Assembly (NCBI GenBank): GCA_902486425.1
Contig: CABTOK010000008.1
Coordinates: 1-64,000 of the forward strand
Direction of reading: 5' to 3'
DNA length: 64,000 nt
Source of the DNA: UBA11475 sp902486425
GTDB taxonomy: Bacteria > Bacillota > Clostridia > Christensenellales > Borkfalkiaceae
This document shows, piece after piece, positions 42,125-51,508 of the stretch; positions within the stretch are counted from its first letter, which is position 1, and each line of letters starts with the position of its first letter. A program made the translations under genes and the position numbers. The notes under the pieces are model-generated. The model did no database searches and was not told the origin of the DNA. It saw only the letters and a program-made list of their open reading frames with translations.

Positions 42125-43402
42125 TTATTTGTTAAACGTCTTTTGAACGAGAAGTCCGTTAAGAAGGGCAGCGAATTTGTTGAGATGAGCGAGCGGACGA
42201 CCGGGATAATACTTTTCGATATAAGCGAGATAGTCTTTCGAAGTATTCATTATCATGCCGGTAATGTAAGATTCGCCGTATCCGGTATAGTCGGGGATTT
42301 CCCAGTTGGTCGCTTCAAAGTAAAGGTAAGTAACCCCGACGTTTTTGAAACCTTTGTGGTCGCTCCAGTCGCCGGTAGTAGGCGTTGCGTAATCGGGATA
42401 GGGAGTGTCGTAGTTTTCGGGAGCGAGATTATCCCAGGACCACGGGTTGCTCTTGAAGCTTAAGCCGAGCGATTCCGCAACCTTCATTGCGTTGTCGTAA
42501 GCTTCCGTTTTGGAAACGGTCTTTGTTTCGTTGTCCTGAACGCCGCCGTAAAGGTAGGTGTAATCTCCGCATACGAGCGAGTCCATGTTGATCATGTATA
42601 AGGTGTTTGCGATTTCTTCTTCCGTCATCGCATTGGCGTATGCGGTAGAACCTATGCAGCCGATTTCTTCGGCGGTGAAGAATATGAACTTGATTGTGAA
42701 GATTGTCTGAACGTTCTGGAATTTCATCGCGGTAGAGAGTCCGAGAGCAACGCCCGAACCGTTGTCGCCGGTGCCGTCACCGTCATAGTGCATGCCTACG
42801 ATTATGGTCTTTTCGGTATCGCCGGGTTTGGTTACGATAATGTTTTCGGATATAGCGGTGACTTTGGTGTAAGTTCCGTTTTCGTCTTCGGTATAAACTC
42901 TCTTGTTTTTCGTGTAAGATTTACCGTCGGTCGTGTAAGACTTTACCGCCGAAAGCGATTCGGCGAGAGTCGCCTTTTCCGCATAGGTCGAAAGTTCTAC
43001 TTCCTGATAGGTTATATCCGATTCCGAATATCCTGCGGAAAGAAGATTTTCTTTAATCCAGTTCTGGGTATCTTTGAAATTTTCACCCGAGTAGCAGTCT
43101 CTGTCGCTTAAGTTTTTGTCGATATATTTAAGTTTTTTGTAGCTGTCGAGTCCTAAAGGCGAAACTTCGCTTATAGTGTCGTTCATATAGGCGAGCTGAT
43201 CTTTGAGCGAATTGATCTGTTCGTTGAGTTTTTTTACTTCGTCGTTCGTCGCCGAAGTTCCGCTCATATCGTCAAGTTGTTTCTGAAGAGCGGTGAGTTC
43301 CGCTTTAAGGTTGTCCGTTTCGTTATTTTTGCATCCGAAAAGTCCGAAAGCGGCGATAACGGTCATAGCCGCCGCAAGTAAAATCATAAGTAGTTTTTTC
43401 AT
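42125..43402 (-). CDS. M28-family zinc aminopeptidase, lipoprotein
   Basis: 425 residues from the ATG at 43402, chosen for AAGGAG upstream; a longer in-frame start exists. The lipoprotein signal MKKLLMILLAAAMTVIAAFGLFGC gives lipidation at C24. A coiled-coil-like stretch (LKAELTALQKQLDDMSG ... LNEQINSLKDQLAYM) forms a stalk. The M28 domain shows GMHYDGDGTGDNGSGVALGL (zinc His and bridging Asp), FFTAEEIGCIGS (catalytic Glu pair) and MINMDSLV (zinc Asp). It would cleave peptides or proteins outside the cell. It has its own consensus promoter (43433-43461) and a terminator shared with the plus strand. Confidence 0.9.
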   Translation of the reverse strand: MKKLLMILLAAAMTVIAAFGLFGCKNNETDNLKAELTALQKQLDDMSGTSATNDEVKKLNEQINSLKDQLAYMNDTISEVSPLGLDSYKKLKYIDKNLSDRDCYSGENFKDTQNWIKENLLSAGYSESDITYQEVELSTYAEKATLAESLSAVKSYTTDGKSYTKNKRVYTEDENGTYTKVTAISENIIVTKPGDTEKTIIVGMHYDGDGTGDNGSGVALGLSTAMKFQNVQTIFTIKFIFFTAEEIGCIGSTAYANAMTEEEIANTLYMINMDSLVCGDYTYLYGGVQDNETKTVSKTEAYDNAMKVAESLGLSFKSNPWSWDNLAPENYDTPYPDYATPTTGDWSDHKGFKNVGVTYLYFEATNWEIPDYTGYGESYITGMIMNTSKDYLAYIEKYYPGRPLAHLNKFAALLNGLLVQKTFNK

Positions 43403-43432
43403 GTGTCCGGTCTCCTTGTTTGTTATGCGCCT

Positions 43433-43461
43433 ATCATACACCTGAATTTTTTACTTGTCAA
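43433..43461 (-). promoter_or_regulatory. consensus promoter of the M28 peptidase
   Basis: On the minus strand: TTGACA (43461-43456), 17-bp spacer, TATGAT (43438-43433). The start lies about 24 bases before the ATG. Confidence 0.75.
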
Positions 43462-43703
43462 ACGATTTTATTATAAAAATCAAAAAATAATTAAAAATAT
43501 TCAAAATATAATAAATTATTGTATATTATATTGTATAAAGATATAAACGATTCATAAATTTACAACAAATTCCGCGAGGCGCTTGTTTTTGCGCTTTCGG
43601 ATTGCATAAAAGGGTGCATATCCGGGTTTTATATATCGCCGAAAAATTTGTTTAATCGTTTTTTATATTCACAGTATTTTTAAAATAAACATAAATATTA
43701 TAT

Positions 43704-44771
43704 ATGCTTAACGTTGCTTATATAAATTTAAAAACGATAAAAAAGAATGCCGTAAATATAAAAAGCAAGCTCCCAGCAGGGTGCCGGTTTTACGCCGTCG
43801 TTAAGGCGGACGCTTACGGACACGGGGCGGAAGAAGTGGCGAACGCGATTTACGGCGTGGCGGACGGGTATTGCGTATCGTTACCGGAAGAAGGCGTTTC
43901 TTTGCGGCTTGCCGGAATAGACAAGGAGATTATAGTTCTCGCGCCCGCAGTAAAGAGCGACTACAAAACGGCGATAAGTTACGACCTTACTCTTTCCGCT
44001 TCGTCGGAGGAAGATATAGAGGGCATTTCCGCTGCGGCAAAAAAACTGAAAAGTGCAGCCAAAGTACATATTGCGGTCAATACCGGAATGAACAGGTTCG
44101 GCGAAAGTCTGCCGTTTTTATGGAGGTTGATCGCCGCCGCAAAGAAAAGCGAGTTTATTTCGGTAACGGGGGTATATTCGCACTTTTATTCTCCGGAAGA
44201 CTTATCGGCAGTGAATCGGCAGTGCGAGATTTTCGGTAGGGCGGTGAATCTTATTAAAGAAGCTTTCCCCGAAGCCGTCGCGCACATATCGGCGTCCGGC
44301 GGTTTTTTGCAGGGCAAATTTTACGGCGGTGTGAGAATAGGCATACTTTTATACGGTTACTATCCGTTTTGCGGGAAGAGCAGAATAAAAGTATCTGTTT
44401 CGCCCGCAATGAAGGTTGAAACCCGCATAGTCGCAACGGGAAAAGCAGCAAAGGGACAGAACCTTTTGTATGGTGATTTTACGGCGAAAAAAAGCGAAAA
44501 ATATTTTCTCATAAGATACGGTTACGCCGACGGACTGCCGAGAACGATAGTTAAAAATCAACTCAACAACCGCTGTATGGACGTAACGGCGGTAAATTTT
44601 GAAGAGATTTCGGACACAAAAGACATAAAAAACGGTAAAAAATTAAAAAAAGACGGAAAATTTTATATTTTAAATAAAAACGCCGATAAAATTGCCGAAA
44701 AGTATGGTACAATAAATTACGAAATATTAACTTCGGTCGCAAAACGCGCGAAAAGAGTATATTTGAGATAA
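43704..44771 (+). CDS. alr: alanine racemase
   Basis: 355 residues, PLP-dependent fold type III. The PLP lysine lies in AVVKADAYGHG (about 31-41), and the substrate-side arginine and glycine-rich motif are NTGMNRFGE and VRIGILLYGY. The second catalytic base is the tyrosine in RYGYADGLPR (about 272-281). It makes D-alanine for peptidoglycan. It is slightly short for the family, and the C-terminal domain carries a lysine-rich stretch (KDIKNGKKLKKDGKFY). No clear ribosome binding site precedes the ATG. It is followed by a GTG-starting membrane gene. Confidence 0.9.
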   Translation: MLNVAYINLKTIKKNAVNIKSKLPAGCRFYAVVKADAYGHGAEEVANAIYGVADGYCVSLPEEGVSLRLAGIDKEIIVLAPAVKSDYKTAISYDLTLSASSEEDIEGISAAAKKLKSAAKVHIAVNTGMNRFGESLPFLWRLIAAAKKSEFISVTGVYSHFYSPEDLSAVNRQCEIFGRAVNLIKEAFPEAVAHISASGGFLQGKFYGGVRIGILLYGYYPFCGKSRIKVSVSPAMKVETRIVATGKAAKGQNLLYGDFTAKKSEKYFLIRYGYADGLPRTIVKNQLNNRCMDVTAVNFEEISDTKDIKNGKKLKKDGKFYILNKNADKIAEKYGTINYEILTSVAKRAKRVYLR

Positions 44772-44809
44772 CCGTAACCGCCGGAAATTCCCGGCGGCAA
44801 GGAGTAACT

Positions 44810-45511
44810 GTGGATAACGAAAAGAAAAATTCGGTGAAATCGGATAAAACTCAAAAAAACATATCCGAAAATAAACAAAAGAAGACTAAAAAGCCGAACG
44901 GCTTCGGCGCGAAGGTCGGCTATTACCTTAAAGATTCGCTGTTTTTATACAGCTATATTTTAGTCGGCGGCTTTATCGGCGCGGCTCTTATGTATATGCA
45001 GAAAACCGATATAATAAAAAATTACGTCGCGGCTGTTCTGGCGGTGATAAATGCCGCTCTGTACTGCGTCGTCGCGAGAAATATTTTTTATAAAACGGGC
45101 GAAGACGCGGCTGTAAGCAAGCATGCGAACGACGTCGAACGCAGGCATATGATCGAAACCGATAATTATTTCGAACTCGACAAAACCAAAGAATACGATA
45201 TAAAAAAGGCGCTTGTTTTTGCCGTTATAGGAATTTTACCGCAGGTAATATTGCTTATAATAAAGACAGTCGGAACTATCTTTTCGGGGAATTTTACCGC
45301 TCTCGACGGCGGAATAAGATTTTTGTGCGGAATAATTTATCCCGTGTTTTACGCATTTGACCAAACCGCAAGCGCGTTTTACGGGGCTTTTGCGATTATA
45401 ATAATAGTCGTTCCGGTGATCTTAGGGTATTATTTCGGGGCAAAGAAGGCTTCTAAGGTGTACGAAAAAGCCGAAAAATTAAAAGAAGAATTCGGAGACA
45501 GCGGCAAATGA
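44810..45511 (+). CDS. membrane protein of unknown function
   Basis: 233 residues. The start is GTG with AAGGAG 6 bases upstream. The first 40 residues are lysine-rich and disordered. Four membrane segments follow (about 45-65, 73-91, 133-156 and 190-210) with a charged loop in the middle (VERRHMIETDNYFELDKTKEYDIKK). The C-terminal tail is helical and charged (AKKASKVYEKAEKLKEEFGD). No recognised family. It overlaps the RsmD-CoaD gene by 4 bases (ATGA), so the two are translationally coupled. Confidence 0.75.
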   Translation: MDNEKKNSVKSDKTQKNISENKQKKTKKPNGFGAKVGYYLKDSLFLYSYILVGGFIGAALMYMQKTDIIKNYVAAVLAVINAALYCVVARNIFYKTGEDAAVSKHANDVERRHMIETDNYFELDKTKEYDIKKALVFAVIGILPQVILLIIKTVGTIFSGNFTALDGGIRFLCGIIYPVFYAFDQTASAFYGAFAIIIIVVPVILGYYFGAKKASKVYEKAEKLKEEFGDSGK

Positions 45512-46527
45512 GAATAGTCGGCGGTATTTTTAAAGCGAAAAACTTAAAAGAATTTTCAAATCCGGCGATCCGTCCTACGGCGGATAAAACGAGAGAGAGC
45601 TTGTTCGATATTCTCGGAGAAAGAATAAGCGGAGCAACGTTTCTGGATTTATTTGCGGGGACGGGCGGAGTAGGAATAGAAGCGATTTCCCGGGGGGCGG
45701 AAAAGGTAACGTTTGTGGACGCGGACAAGTCGTGCCTGGATCTCGTAAAGCAGAACATAAAAGCGGTCGGGGCGGAAAGCGCCGATCACGAACTCAGACT
45801 TTCGGACGGACTTAAATTTTTAAGCGAAACGAACGAAAAATTCGACTACATATTTATAGATCCGCCGTACAAAACCGATCTCGGTCAGAAAGCTCTTAAA
45901 ATAATTTTCGAAAGAGAACTCGTAAGCGAAACCGGCGCGGCGGTGTTCGAAACGGAGTTCGATTTGAATTCTCCTTACGCATATCTTTACGACGAAAGGA
46001 CTTACGGCAGAGCAAAACTCGGATTTTACACTTATAAAAAGCCCGCATGCGTATTTGCGGGGACGTTCGATCCTGTGACTAAAGGACATTTCGATATAAT
46101 AAAAAAGGCGAAAAACGAATTTTTTAAGGTTCACGTTGCGGTGATGGTGAATAAGGATAAAACTCCGATGTTCCCGCTTGCAACAAGGCTCGAACTTCTA
46201 AATACTCTTTTTGCGGGCGATCCGCTGGTTACCGTCGAATATTCGGACGGACTCGTGGCGGACTATCTTAAAAAGGTCGGAACAGATTATTACGTCCGCG
46301 GCGTAAGAAACGCCGAAGACGCAGAATACGAAAAAAAGAACGAAGAACTTTCAAAAGCGATTTATCCCGAGATAAAAACGATATATTATAAAGCGGATAA
46401 AAGTCTGATTAAATGCAGTTCGTCTGCGTTTAAGGAAGCGTATTTTGCCGGCGGAAACTATAAAAAATATCTTCCGAAAGAAATAATTCCGATTACCGAA
46501 AAAGCACTGGAAGAGTTAAAAAAATAA
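45508..46527 (+). CDS. rsmD-coaD: RsmD-CoaD fusion protein
   Basis: 339 residues. Residues 1-176 are RsmD, the 16S rRNA G966 methyltransferase: MRIVGGIFKAKNL, RPTADKTRESLFDIL, DLFAGTGGVGIEAISRGA (SAM site) and FIDPPY (catalytic). Residues about 178-339 are phosphopantetheine adenylyltransferase CoaD, the fourth step of coenzyme A synthesis: FAGTFDPVTKGHFDII with the T/HxGH motif, YVRGVRNAEDAEYE, and the C-terminal IKCSSSAFKE nucleotide motif. There is no stop or frameshift between them, and each domain is near full length. The genes are commonly adjacent in Firmicutes; fusion is the unusual point. The last 35 bases overlap the convergent YlbJ gene. Confidence 0.92.
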   Translation: MRIVGGIFKAKNLKEFSNPAIRPTADKTRESLFDILGERISGATFLDLFAGTGGVGIEAISRGAEKVTFVDADKSCLDLVKQNIKAVGAESADHELRLSDGLKFLSETNEKFDYIFIDPPYKTDLGQKALKIIFERELVSETGAAVFETEFDLNSPYAYLYDERTYGRAKLGFYTYKKPACVFAGTFDPVTKGHFDIIKKAKNEFFKVHVAVMVNKDKTPMFPLATRLELLNTLFAGDPLVTVEYSDGLVADYLKKVGTDYYVRGVRNAEDAEYEKKNEELSKAIYPEIKTIYYKADKSLIKCSSSAFKEAYFAGGNYKKYLPKEIIPITEKALEELKK

Positions 46528-47512
46528 GACATAATACAAAAGTCAGAAGAGACTGCGCGGTTTTAAAAAGCAAAAACCGCGCTCTTTTTACGCCGCTTTC
46601 TTTTAACGCGTTCAGTTGCGGAATAATCGACGGAAGTCCTCCCATGGTCAGCGTAAGCATGCACAGGCTCGCCGAAACCGCACTACGATCGCAGCAAAAA
46701 AAGTTGCAGCCCGAAGTCGTTTCGATTAGTCCCGCAATAAGACCGTTTAGTAAAAGCGTATTATTTTTTATAAACGGCTTTACTAAAACCATAACGTTTT
46801 TTACGGCAAAGCAAGAGATAACGTAAAATAAAACGGTGAGAGTAAAGCTTTCGGCTAAACCCAAAAAGCACGAAAGAGGCAGGGAATTTTTTATTTCCGC
46901 TGAACTCGTATTTTTGAAATTGCTTTTTATCGCATACGGCGGATTTTTTGCGGCGCGGTTTATAAAAACGCCCGATTTATACAAAATTATCGTTGAAATT
47001 ATTGCCGAAAGATACATTGCTCCGCCCGTAATAAAGCTTTTATAAGAGATTTTTCCTATACATGCGATAACTAATAACGGAGAAGGAACGCTCGATAAAA
47101 ACGCCGCTTTTATAAAATCGTCTTTATCCGGTAAAAGCCGAGCTGCAGCAATCCCCGCCGGCGCTCCGGAAATAAGACCGTAAAAGACTGCGACTCCCGT
47201 CCGCCCCGAAAATCCGAAAAACTTTTTCGAAAACCCGTCTGTGTTATTTGCGAAAACTTCTTCGTTTATAATGGTTTTAAAAAACGCGACGGTAAGCGAA
47301 AACGGCAGTACCGAGGGAAGAACGGTTGCGGCGAAAACGTCCGCGGCTTCTTTTGAAAAGGCTAAAAAGTCTTCGCTTTTTGCGATTATGAAAATTACCG
47401 ATATGATAAGAATAAACGGAAAAAAGATTTCTTTTATGTTCTTTACAAAGCGCAGTAAAAGACGACTTTTCGGCTTGTTTATATCCTGATTTTTCGTTAA
47501 AGTATTTATCAT
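46493..47512 (-). CDS. ylbJ: YlbJ-like sporulation membrane protein
   Basis: 339 residues, polytopic. The family-typical pattern VLPSVLPFSLTVAFFKTII, then FSGRTGVAVFYGLISGAPAGIAAARLL (where relatives have SGYPxGA), and near the end a GLIETTSGCNFFC block identify the YlbJ/spore nucleoside-gate type. In Bacillus, YlbJ is needed for normal spore cortex formation. The neighbouring RsmD-CoaD and TmcAL (YlbM) genes reproduce the usual ylb cluster, which supports the call. The ATG lacks a strong ribosome site. The 3' end overlaps the convergent fusion gene by 35 bases. Confidence 0.8.
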   Translation of the reverse strand: MINTLTKNQDINKPKSRLLLRFVKNIKEIFFPFILIISVIFIIAKSEDFLAFSKEAADVFAATVLPSVLPFSLTVAFFKTIINEEVFANNTDGFSKKFFGFSGRTGVAVFYGLISGAPAGIAAARLLPDKDDFIKAAFLSSVPSPLLVIACIGKISYKSFITGGAMYLSAIISTIILYKSGVFINRAAKNPPYAIKSNFKNTSSAEIKNSLPLSCFLGLAESFTLTVLFYVISCFAVKNVMVLVKPFIKNNTLLLNGLIAGLIETTSGCNFFCCDRSAVSASLCMLTLTMGGLPSIIPQLNALKESGVKRARFLLFKTAQSLLTFVLCLIFLTLPVLFR

Positions 47513-47567
47513 ATATTAGTTTATTCTTCAAAACCCGGTTATTAGAAGTAAAAAAGAAGCGAAAAAC

Positions 47568-47596
47568 TTGAAAACAGCTTTTTATGGTGATATTAT
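47568..47596 (+). promoter_or_regulatory. promoter of rarA
   Basis: TTGAAA (47568-47573), 17-bp spacer, TATTAT (47591-47596). The predicted start coincides with the ATG at 47603, implying leaderless mRNA. Confidence 0.55.
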
Positions 47597-47602
47597 ATAA
47601 GT

Positions 47603-48916
47603 ATGGATTTATTCGATTACGCAAACAAAAACAAAGAAGAAAAGACGGCTCCGCTCGCAGAGAGGATGAGAGCTAAAAATCTGTCCGAATTTTTAGGACA
47701 GGAACATATCGTTTCGGACGGCAGTCTTTTAAGAAGAGCCATAAAAACCGACAGACTCGGAAGCTGTATCTTCTGGGGGCCTCCCGGCAGCGGTAAAACT
47801 ACGCTTGCAAACATAATCGCGATGGGTACGCAGGGGAACTTCGTTAAACTGAACGCGGTAAGTTCGGGCGTGGCGGACGTTAAAAAGGTTGTTGAAGAAG
47901 CGCGCGAAAACAAACGTCTTTACGGCAAAAAAACCTATCTTTTGCTGGACGAATGTCACAGGTTCAGCAAAACTCAGTCCGACAGTCTTCTTCCTTCGAT
48001 AGAACAGGGAGATATAATTTTTATAGGTTCCACGACCGAAAATCCTTACGCTTCGATGACTCCCGCAATCGTTTCGAGATGCAGAGTTTTCGAACTCAAA
48101 AGATTGTCGTCGGCGGATATAAAAAAGGGGCTTATCCGCGCGGTGAACGATAAAGAACGCGGTCTCGGCAACATGAACGTGACTATTTCGGACGAAGCGC
48201 TTAATCATATAGCCAACGTTTCGGCAGGCGATATGAGAGTAGCTCTCAACGCATTGGAACTTGCGGCGCTCACTACCGATCCTACTTCGGACGGGATAAT
48301 AAACATAACGCTTAAAGATGCGGAAGAGAGCATTCAGCAAAAGCAGCTTTCGTTCGACGAGCAGATGTATTACGACATGCTGTCGGCGTTTTGCAAGAGC
48401 TTAAGAGGCAGCGATTCCGACGCCGCTTTATATTATATGCACAGACTTATCGCCGGCGGATGCGATCCTCTTTTGCTTGCGAGAAGACTCGTCGTTCACT
48501 CATCCGAAGACGTAGGCATGGCGGACCCGATGGCTCTCGTGGTGGCGACTTCGGCTCTCACCGCTTTTAAGGAAATAGGTTATCCGGAAGGGCTTATTCC
48601 GCTGTCTAACGCCGTTATTTACGTTTGCGAAGCTCCTAAATCCAACTCTACAGTCATCGCGATGGACGCGGCGAAGTCCGACGCCGTAAACGTAAAGGCG
48701 GACAGCGTTCCCGCTCATCTTAAAAACGCCGTTTACGGCAGTCAGAAAGATAAAAAACTCTCTAAAAACTACAAGTATCCGCACGATTACGGCGGCTACG
48801 TCAAGCAGCAGTATCTTCCGGACGAACTGAAGGACAGAGTTTATTACGTGCCTAAAGACAACGGCTACGAAAAACGGGTTAAAGAAATCCGCAAGGAAAA
48901 GGGAATGGATAAGTAA
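47603..48916 (+). CDS. rarA: replication-associated recombination ATPase RarA/MgsA
   Basis: 437 residues, normal length. The N-terminus has PLAERMRAKNLSEFLGQEHIV. The AAA+ core shows Walker A GPPGSGKTT (about 59-67), Walker B LLLDECHRF, where relatives usually have DEIHRF, and the sensor GSTTENP. The C-terminal MgsA tetramerisation part has ASVSVHSSEDVGMADPMAL-type sequence and the ending KYPHDYGGYVKQQYLPDEL. It acts at stalled replication forks. No Shine-Dalgarno sequence precedes the ATG, consistent with a leaderless transcript. A strong terminator follows. Confidence 0.93.
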   Translation: MDLFDYANKNKEEKTAPLAERMRAKNLSEFLGQEHIVSDGSLLRRAIKTDRLGSCIFWGPPGSGKTTLANIIAMGTQGNFVKLNAVSSGVADVKKVVEEARENKRLYGKKTYLLLDECHRFSKTQSDSLLPSIEQGDIIFIGSTTENPYASMTPAIVSRCRVFELKRLSSADIKKGLIRAVNDKERGLGNMNVTISDEALNHIANVSAGDMRVALNALELAALTTDPTSDGIINITLKDAEESIQQKQLSFDEQMYYDMLSAFCKSLRGSDSDAALYYMHRLIAGGCDPLLLARRLVVHSSEDVGMADPMALVVATSALTAFKEIGYPEGLIPLSNAVIYVCEAPKSNSTVIAMDAAKSDAVNVKADSVPAHLKNAVYGSQKDKKLSKNYKYPHDYGGYVKQQYLPDELKDRVYYVPKDNGYEKRVKEIRKEKGMDK

Positions 48917-48925
48917 AATAAATAT

Positions 48926-48958
48926 AAAAAGCCGCCCGGTTTATAAGGGCGGCTTTTT
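48926..48958. terminator. bidirectional intrinsic terminator
   Basis: AAAAAGCCGCCC (48926-48937) pairs perfectly with GGGCGGCTTTTT (48947-48958), between convergent rarA and tmcAL. Confidence 0.92.
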
Positions 48959-49003
48959 ATACTTGGTAGCGTTTCAAAAGAACAGGTATGATAAATTACG
49001 ATC

Positions 49004-50185
49004 TTAGTCCGCTATAATCATCTGGTACGGATTGAACTTTTCTTTTGTTATAAGCGAATAAAGATCGTTTGAAAGATCGTCGGTTTCAAGACATAAAGCG
49101 GCGGTCTTTTTTACTTCGGCGTAATCTTTTTTACGCGTTAAAAGCGGAATCGAAGAGTTTACCGAAATCTCCGAAATCATATCCTTCGCGTCGGATCTTA
49201 TGGCAAGGACTTTCGCATAGAGCGGAGTTTTTAACGCCGACTGAACGAGTTTTTCGGAAATATTAAGTAAATTATTGACTGTTATGCGTTTTACCCTTGC
49301 GTAAGTATAGCGTTTCGTAACAATTTTTTCGACGGCGGCGTCGTAGCTCGAAGTGTCTTTTATAAGGGCTTTTATTCTGTTTTCGAGTCCTTCGGTACAG
49401 TCGGTTATTCCGGAAAGTTTTTCGACGGAAGACGTGTAAAGAGCCGCCATCAGAATTTGTGAAAAGTCGTAAGGCAAATCGGGAAGAGACTTGAAAACGT
49501 AATCGGGTACGAGTTTTTTAACCGTCTTTTTATCGCCCGTTTTCAGAGCTTCTCTTATTGACAGCGCGCTGCCTATTTTGCCGCTCGCTTTTTTATCGTT
49601 ATGAGACGTTTCGCCGAACCTGGTTACGGGAACAAGCGCCATGGGGGAGTCGATTTTAAGTTTCGCTTTTGCGTATTCGAGAGCTAAAATGTTATTCGGA
49701 GAAGACAAAAGTTCGTCTTTTATCTCGTCTCCGAAAATTCTTTTTACCGCAGTGAATTTTGCTTTTGCGAACGATACGCCGGAGTCAAGCTCTTCTTTTA
49801 ACGCCGCTTTGAATTTTTTGCTCTCGTCTAAAAGAGCCGCCGCTGCGGAAAGATATTCGTCTTCCGAGCCGCTTTCCACTCCGAAACAGAGTTCGTTTAC
49901 CGAGTTGAGGTCGGTAAGGAGTTTTACCGCGCCCGTCGCGAAAATTTCCGCATTTGCGGTTGCGAATACCGAAGGCAATTCGACCACCATATCGGCGCCC
50001 GACTTTATCGCCCATTCCGCACGGACGAATTTATTTTCGACGGCGTTCTCGCCGCGCTGGGTGAAATTGCCGCTCATAAGAACCAGCAGTCTGTCGCAGT
50101 CGGTATGTTCTTTGATGTATTTTATATGTTCGGCGTGTCCGTTGTGAAAGGGGTTGTATTCGGCGATTACCGCGGTGATTTTCAT
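49004..50185 (-). CDS. tmcAL: tRNA(Met) cytidine acetate ligase TmcAL
   Basis: 393 residues. The opening MKITAVIAEYNPFHNGHAEHI contains the nucleotidyltransferase HxGH motif. LVLMSGNFTQRGENA and the ELPSVFATANAEIFATGAVKLL blocks are characteristic of the YlbM/TmcAL family. The enzyme activates acetate with ATP to form N4-acetylcytidine at the elongator tRNA(Met) wobble base. AAGGAG lies 7 bases before the ATG. It is transcribed away from pta-ackA, which make and use acetyl phosphate and acetate; the closeness is suggestive but common order is not known to me. Confidence 0.93.
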   Translation of the reverse strand: MKITAVIAEYNPFHNGHAEHIKYIKEHTDCDRLLVLMSGNFTQRGENAVENKFVRAEWAIKSGADMVVELPSVFATANAEIFATGAVKLLTDLNSVNELCFGVESGSEDEYLSAAAALLDESKKFKAALKEELDSGVSFAKAKFTAVKRIFGDEIKDELLSSPNNILALEYAKAKLKIDSPMALVPVTRFGETSHNDKKASGKIGSALSIREALKTGDKKTVKKLVPDYVFKSLPDLPYDFSQILMAALYTSSVEKLSGITDCTEGLENRIKALIKDTSSYDAAVEKIVTKRYTYARVKRITVNNLLNISEKLVQSALKTPLYAKVLAIRSDAKDMISEISVNSSIPLLTRKKDYAEVKKTAALCLETDDLSNDLYSLITKEKFNPYQMIIAD

Positions 50186-50287
50186 TAAGTCTCCTTTTGA
50201 TCGGGAATAATTTCAGGTTAAAATTTTGTTTTATATTTGTTCTATATAATAAAAGCTATAAAAAAGGTAAAACCGCGGTTAAAATCG

Positions 50288-50316
50288 TTGAAGTTTTTTC
50301 AAAAAAGAGTTATACT
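50288..50316 (+). promoter_or_regulatory. promoter of pta-ackA
   Basis: TTGAAG (50288-50293), 17-bp spacer, TATACT (50311-50316). The leader of about 120 bases contains a G+C-rich hairpin (CGGGC...GCCCG, about 50338-50378). Confidence 0.65.
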
Positions 50317-50442
50317 TAATCACGGTTAAAAAGTTTCCGGGCAGCCGCTTTATAAGCATTATGCGACGGCGGCCCGTAAAAACATTTTACACCATTTTAT
50401 AAAAATAACAAAGCATTTAAGCGAGATTTAAGGAGAGTCGTT

Positions 50443-51477
50443 ATGTCGAAGATTTTGGAAGAAATTTTGGAAAAAGCAAAAAAAGCGGATAAAACGATCG
50501 TTCTTTGCGAAGGCGAAGACGAAAGAGTCGTAAAAGCCGCTTCGATCATCACCGAAAAGAAGATAGCTAAAATAGTCCTTTTAGGAGACGAAAAAGCTAT
50601 AAAGGAAGCTCATCCCGAAGTTAATCTTGACGGCGTTAAAATAGTTAACCCCAAAGAGGACGAAAACAAAACGAAGTACGCCGAACTTTTATTTAAGTTG
50701 AGAGAAGGCAAAATCAACAAGAAAACGGGACTTCCTGAATACGCCGAAGTAAAAGACGCAGAGGCCGCAATCTTAAAAGATTACGCAATGTACGGTTCGC
50801 TAATGATTAAAAACGGGGACGTCGACGGAATGGTTTCCGGCGCATGCCACTCCACGGCGAACACTCTTCGTCCCGGTCTTCAGGTAGTAAAGACCGCTCC
50901 CGGAATTTCGACGGTGTCCAGCTGCTTTATAATGGTCGCTCCGCGCGAAAACGAATATAATCCCGACGGCGCGGCGGTATTTGCGGACTGCGCGATAAAC
51001 ATCGCTCCGGACGAAAATCAGCTTGCCGACATCGCGATATCTTCGGCAAAGACCGCGAGAGAAATCGTAGGCCTCGATCCGAAGGTCGCCATGCTTTCCT
51101 TCTCGACGAAGGGTTCCGGCAACGACGATAAATATTTCAAAACCGTTCCGAAGGTTCAGGCGGCGGTAAAGATCGCTAACGAAAAGGCACCCGATTTAAA
51201 GCTCGACGGCGAATTTCAGTTCGACGCTTCCGTCGCTCCAGAAGTCGGCAAGTTAAAGGCTCCCGGCTCAACCGTTGCGGGACATGCTAACGTATTCGTA
51301 TTCCCCGACATCAACGCGGGCAACATCGGATACAAAATCGCGCAGAGATTCGGCGGATACATGGCTATAGGTCCCGTATGTCAGGGCTTTGCAAAGCCCA
51401 TCAACGACTTATCGAGGGGCTGCAACGTAGACGACGTCATCGCGACCGTCGCCGTTACCGCTCTTCAGGCGGAATAA
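50443..51477 (+). CDS. pta: phosphate acetyltransferase
   Basis: 344 residues, the short single-domain form. Motifs are ILCEGEDERVVKA-like (residues about 19-32), GDVDGMVSGACHSTANTLRPGLQVVKT (about 126-152, CoA/phosphate site) and the C-terminal HANVFVFPDINAGNIGYKIAQRFGG. It converts acetyl-CoA and phosphate to acetyl phosphate. AAGGAG lies 8 bases before the ATG. The acetate kinase gene follows 31 bases later, giving the complete acetate/ATP-forming branch of fermentation. Confidence 0.95.
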   Translation: MSKILEEILEKAKKADKTIVLCEGEDERVVKAASIITEKKIAKIVLLGDEKAIKEAHPEVNLDGVKIVNPKEDENKTKYAELLFKLREGKINKKTGLPEYAEVKDAEAAILKDYAMYGSLMIKNGDVDGMVSGACHSTANTLRPGLQVVKTAPGISTVSSCFIMVAPRENEYNPDGAAVFADCAINIAPDENQLADIAISSAKTAREIVGLDPKVAMLSFSTKGSGNDDKYFKTVPKVQAAVKIANEKAPDLKLDGEFQFDASVAPEVGKLKAPGSTVAGHANVFVFPDINAGNIGYKIAQRFGGYMAIGPVCQGFAKPINDLSRGCNVDDVIATVAVTALQAE

Positions 51478-51508
51478 TTTCGCAAAATCAGAATTCAGGA
51501 GAATATAA

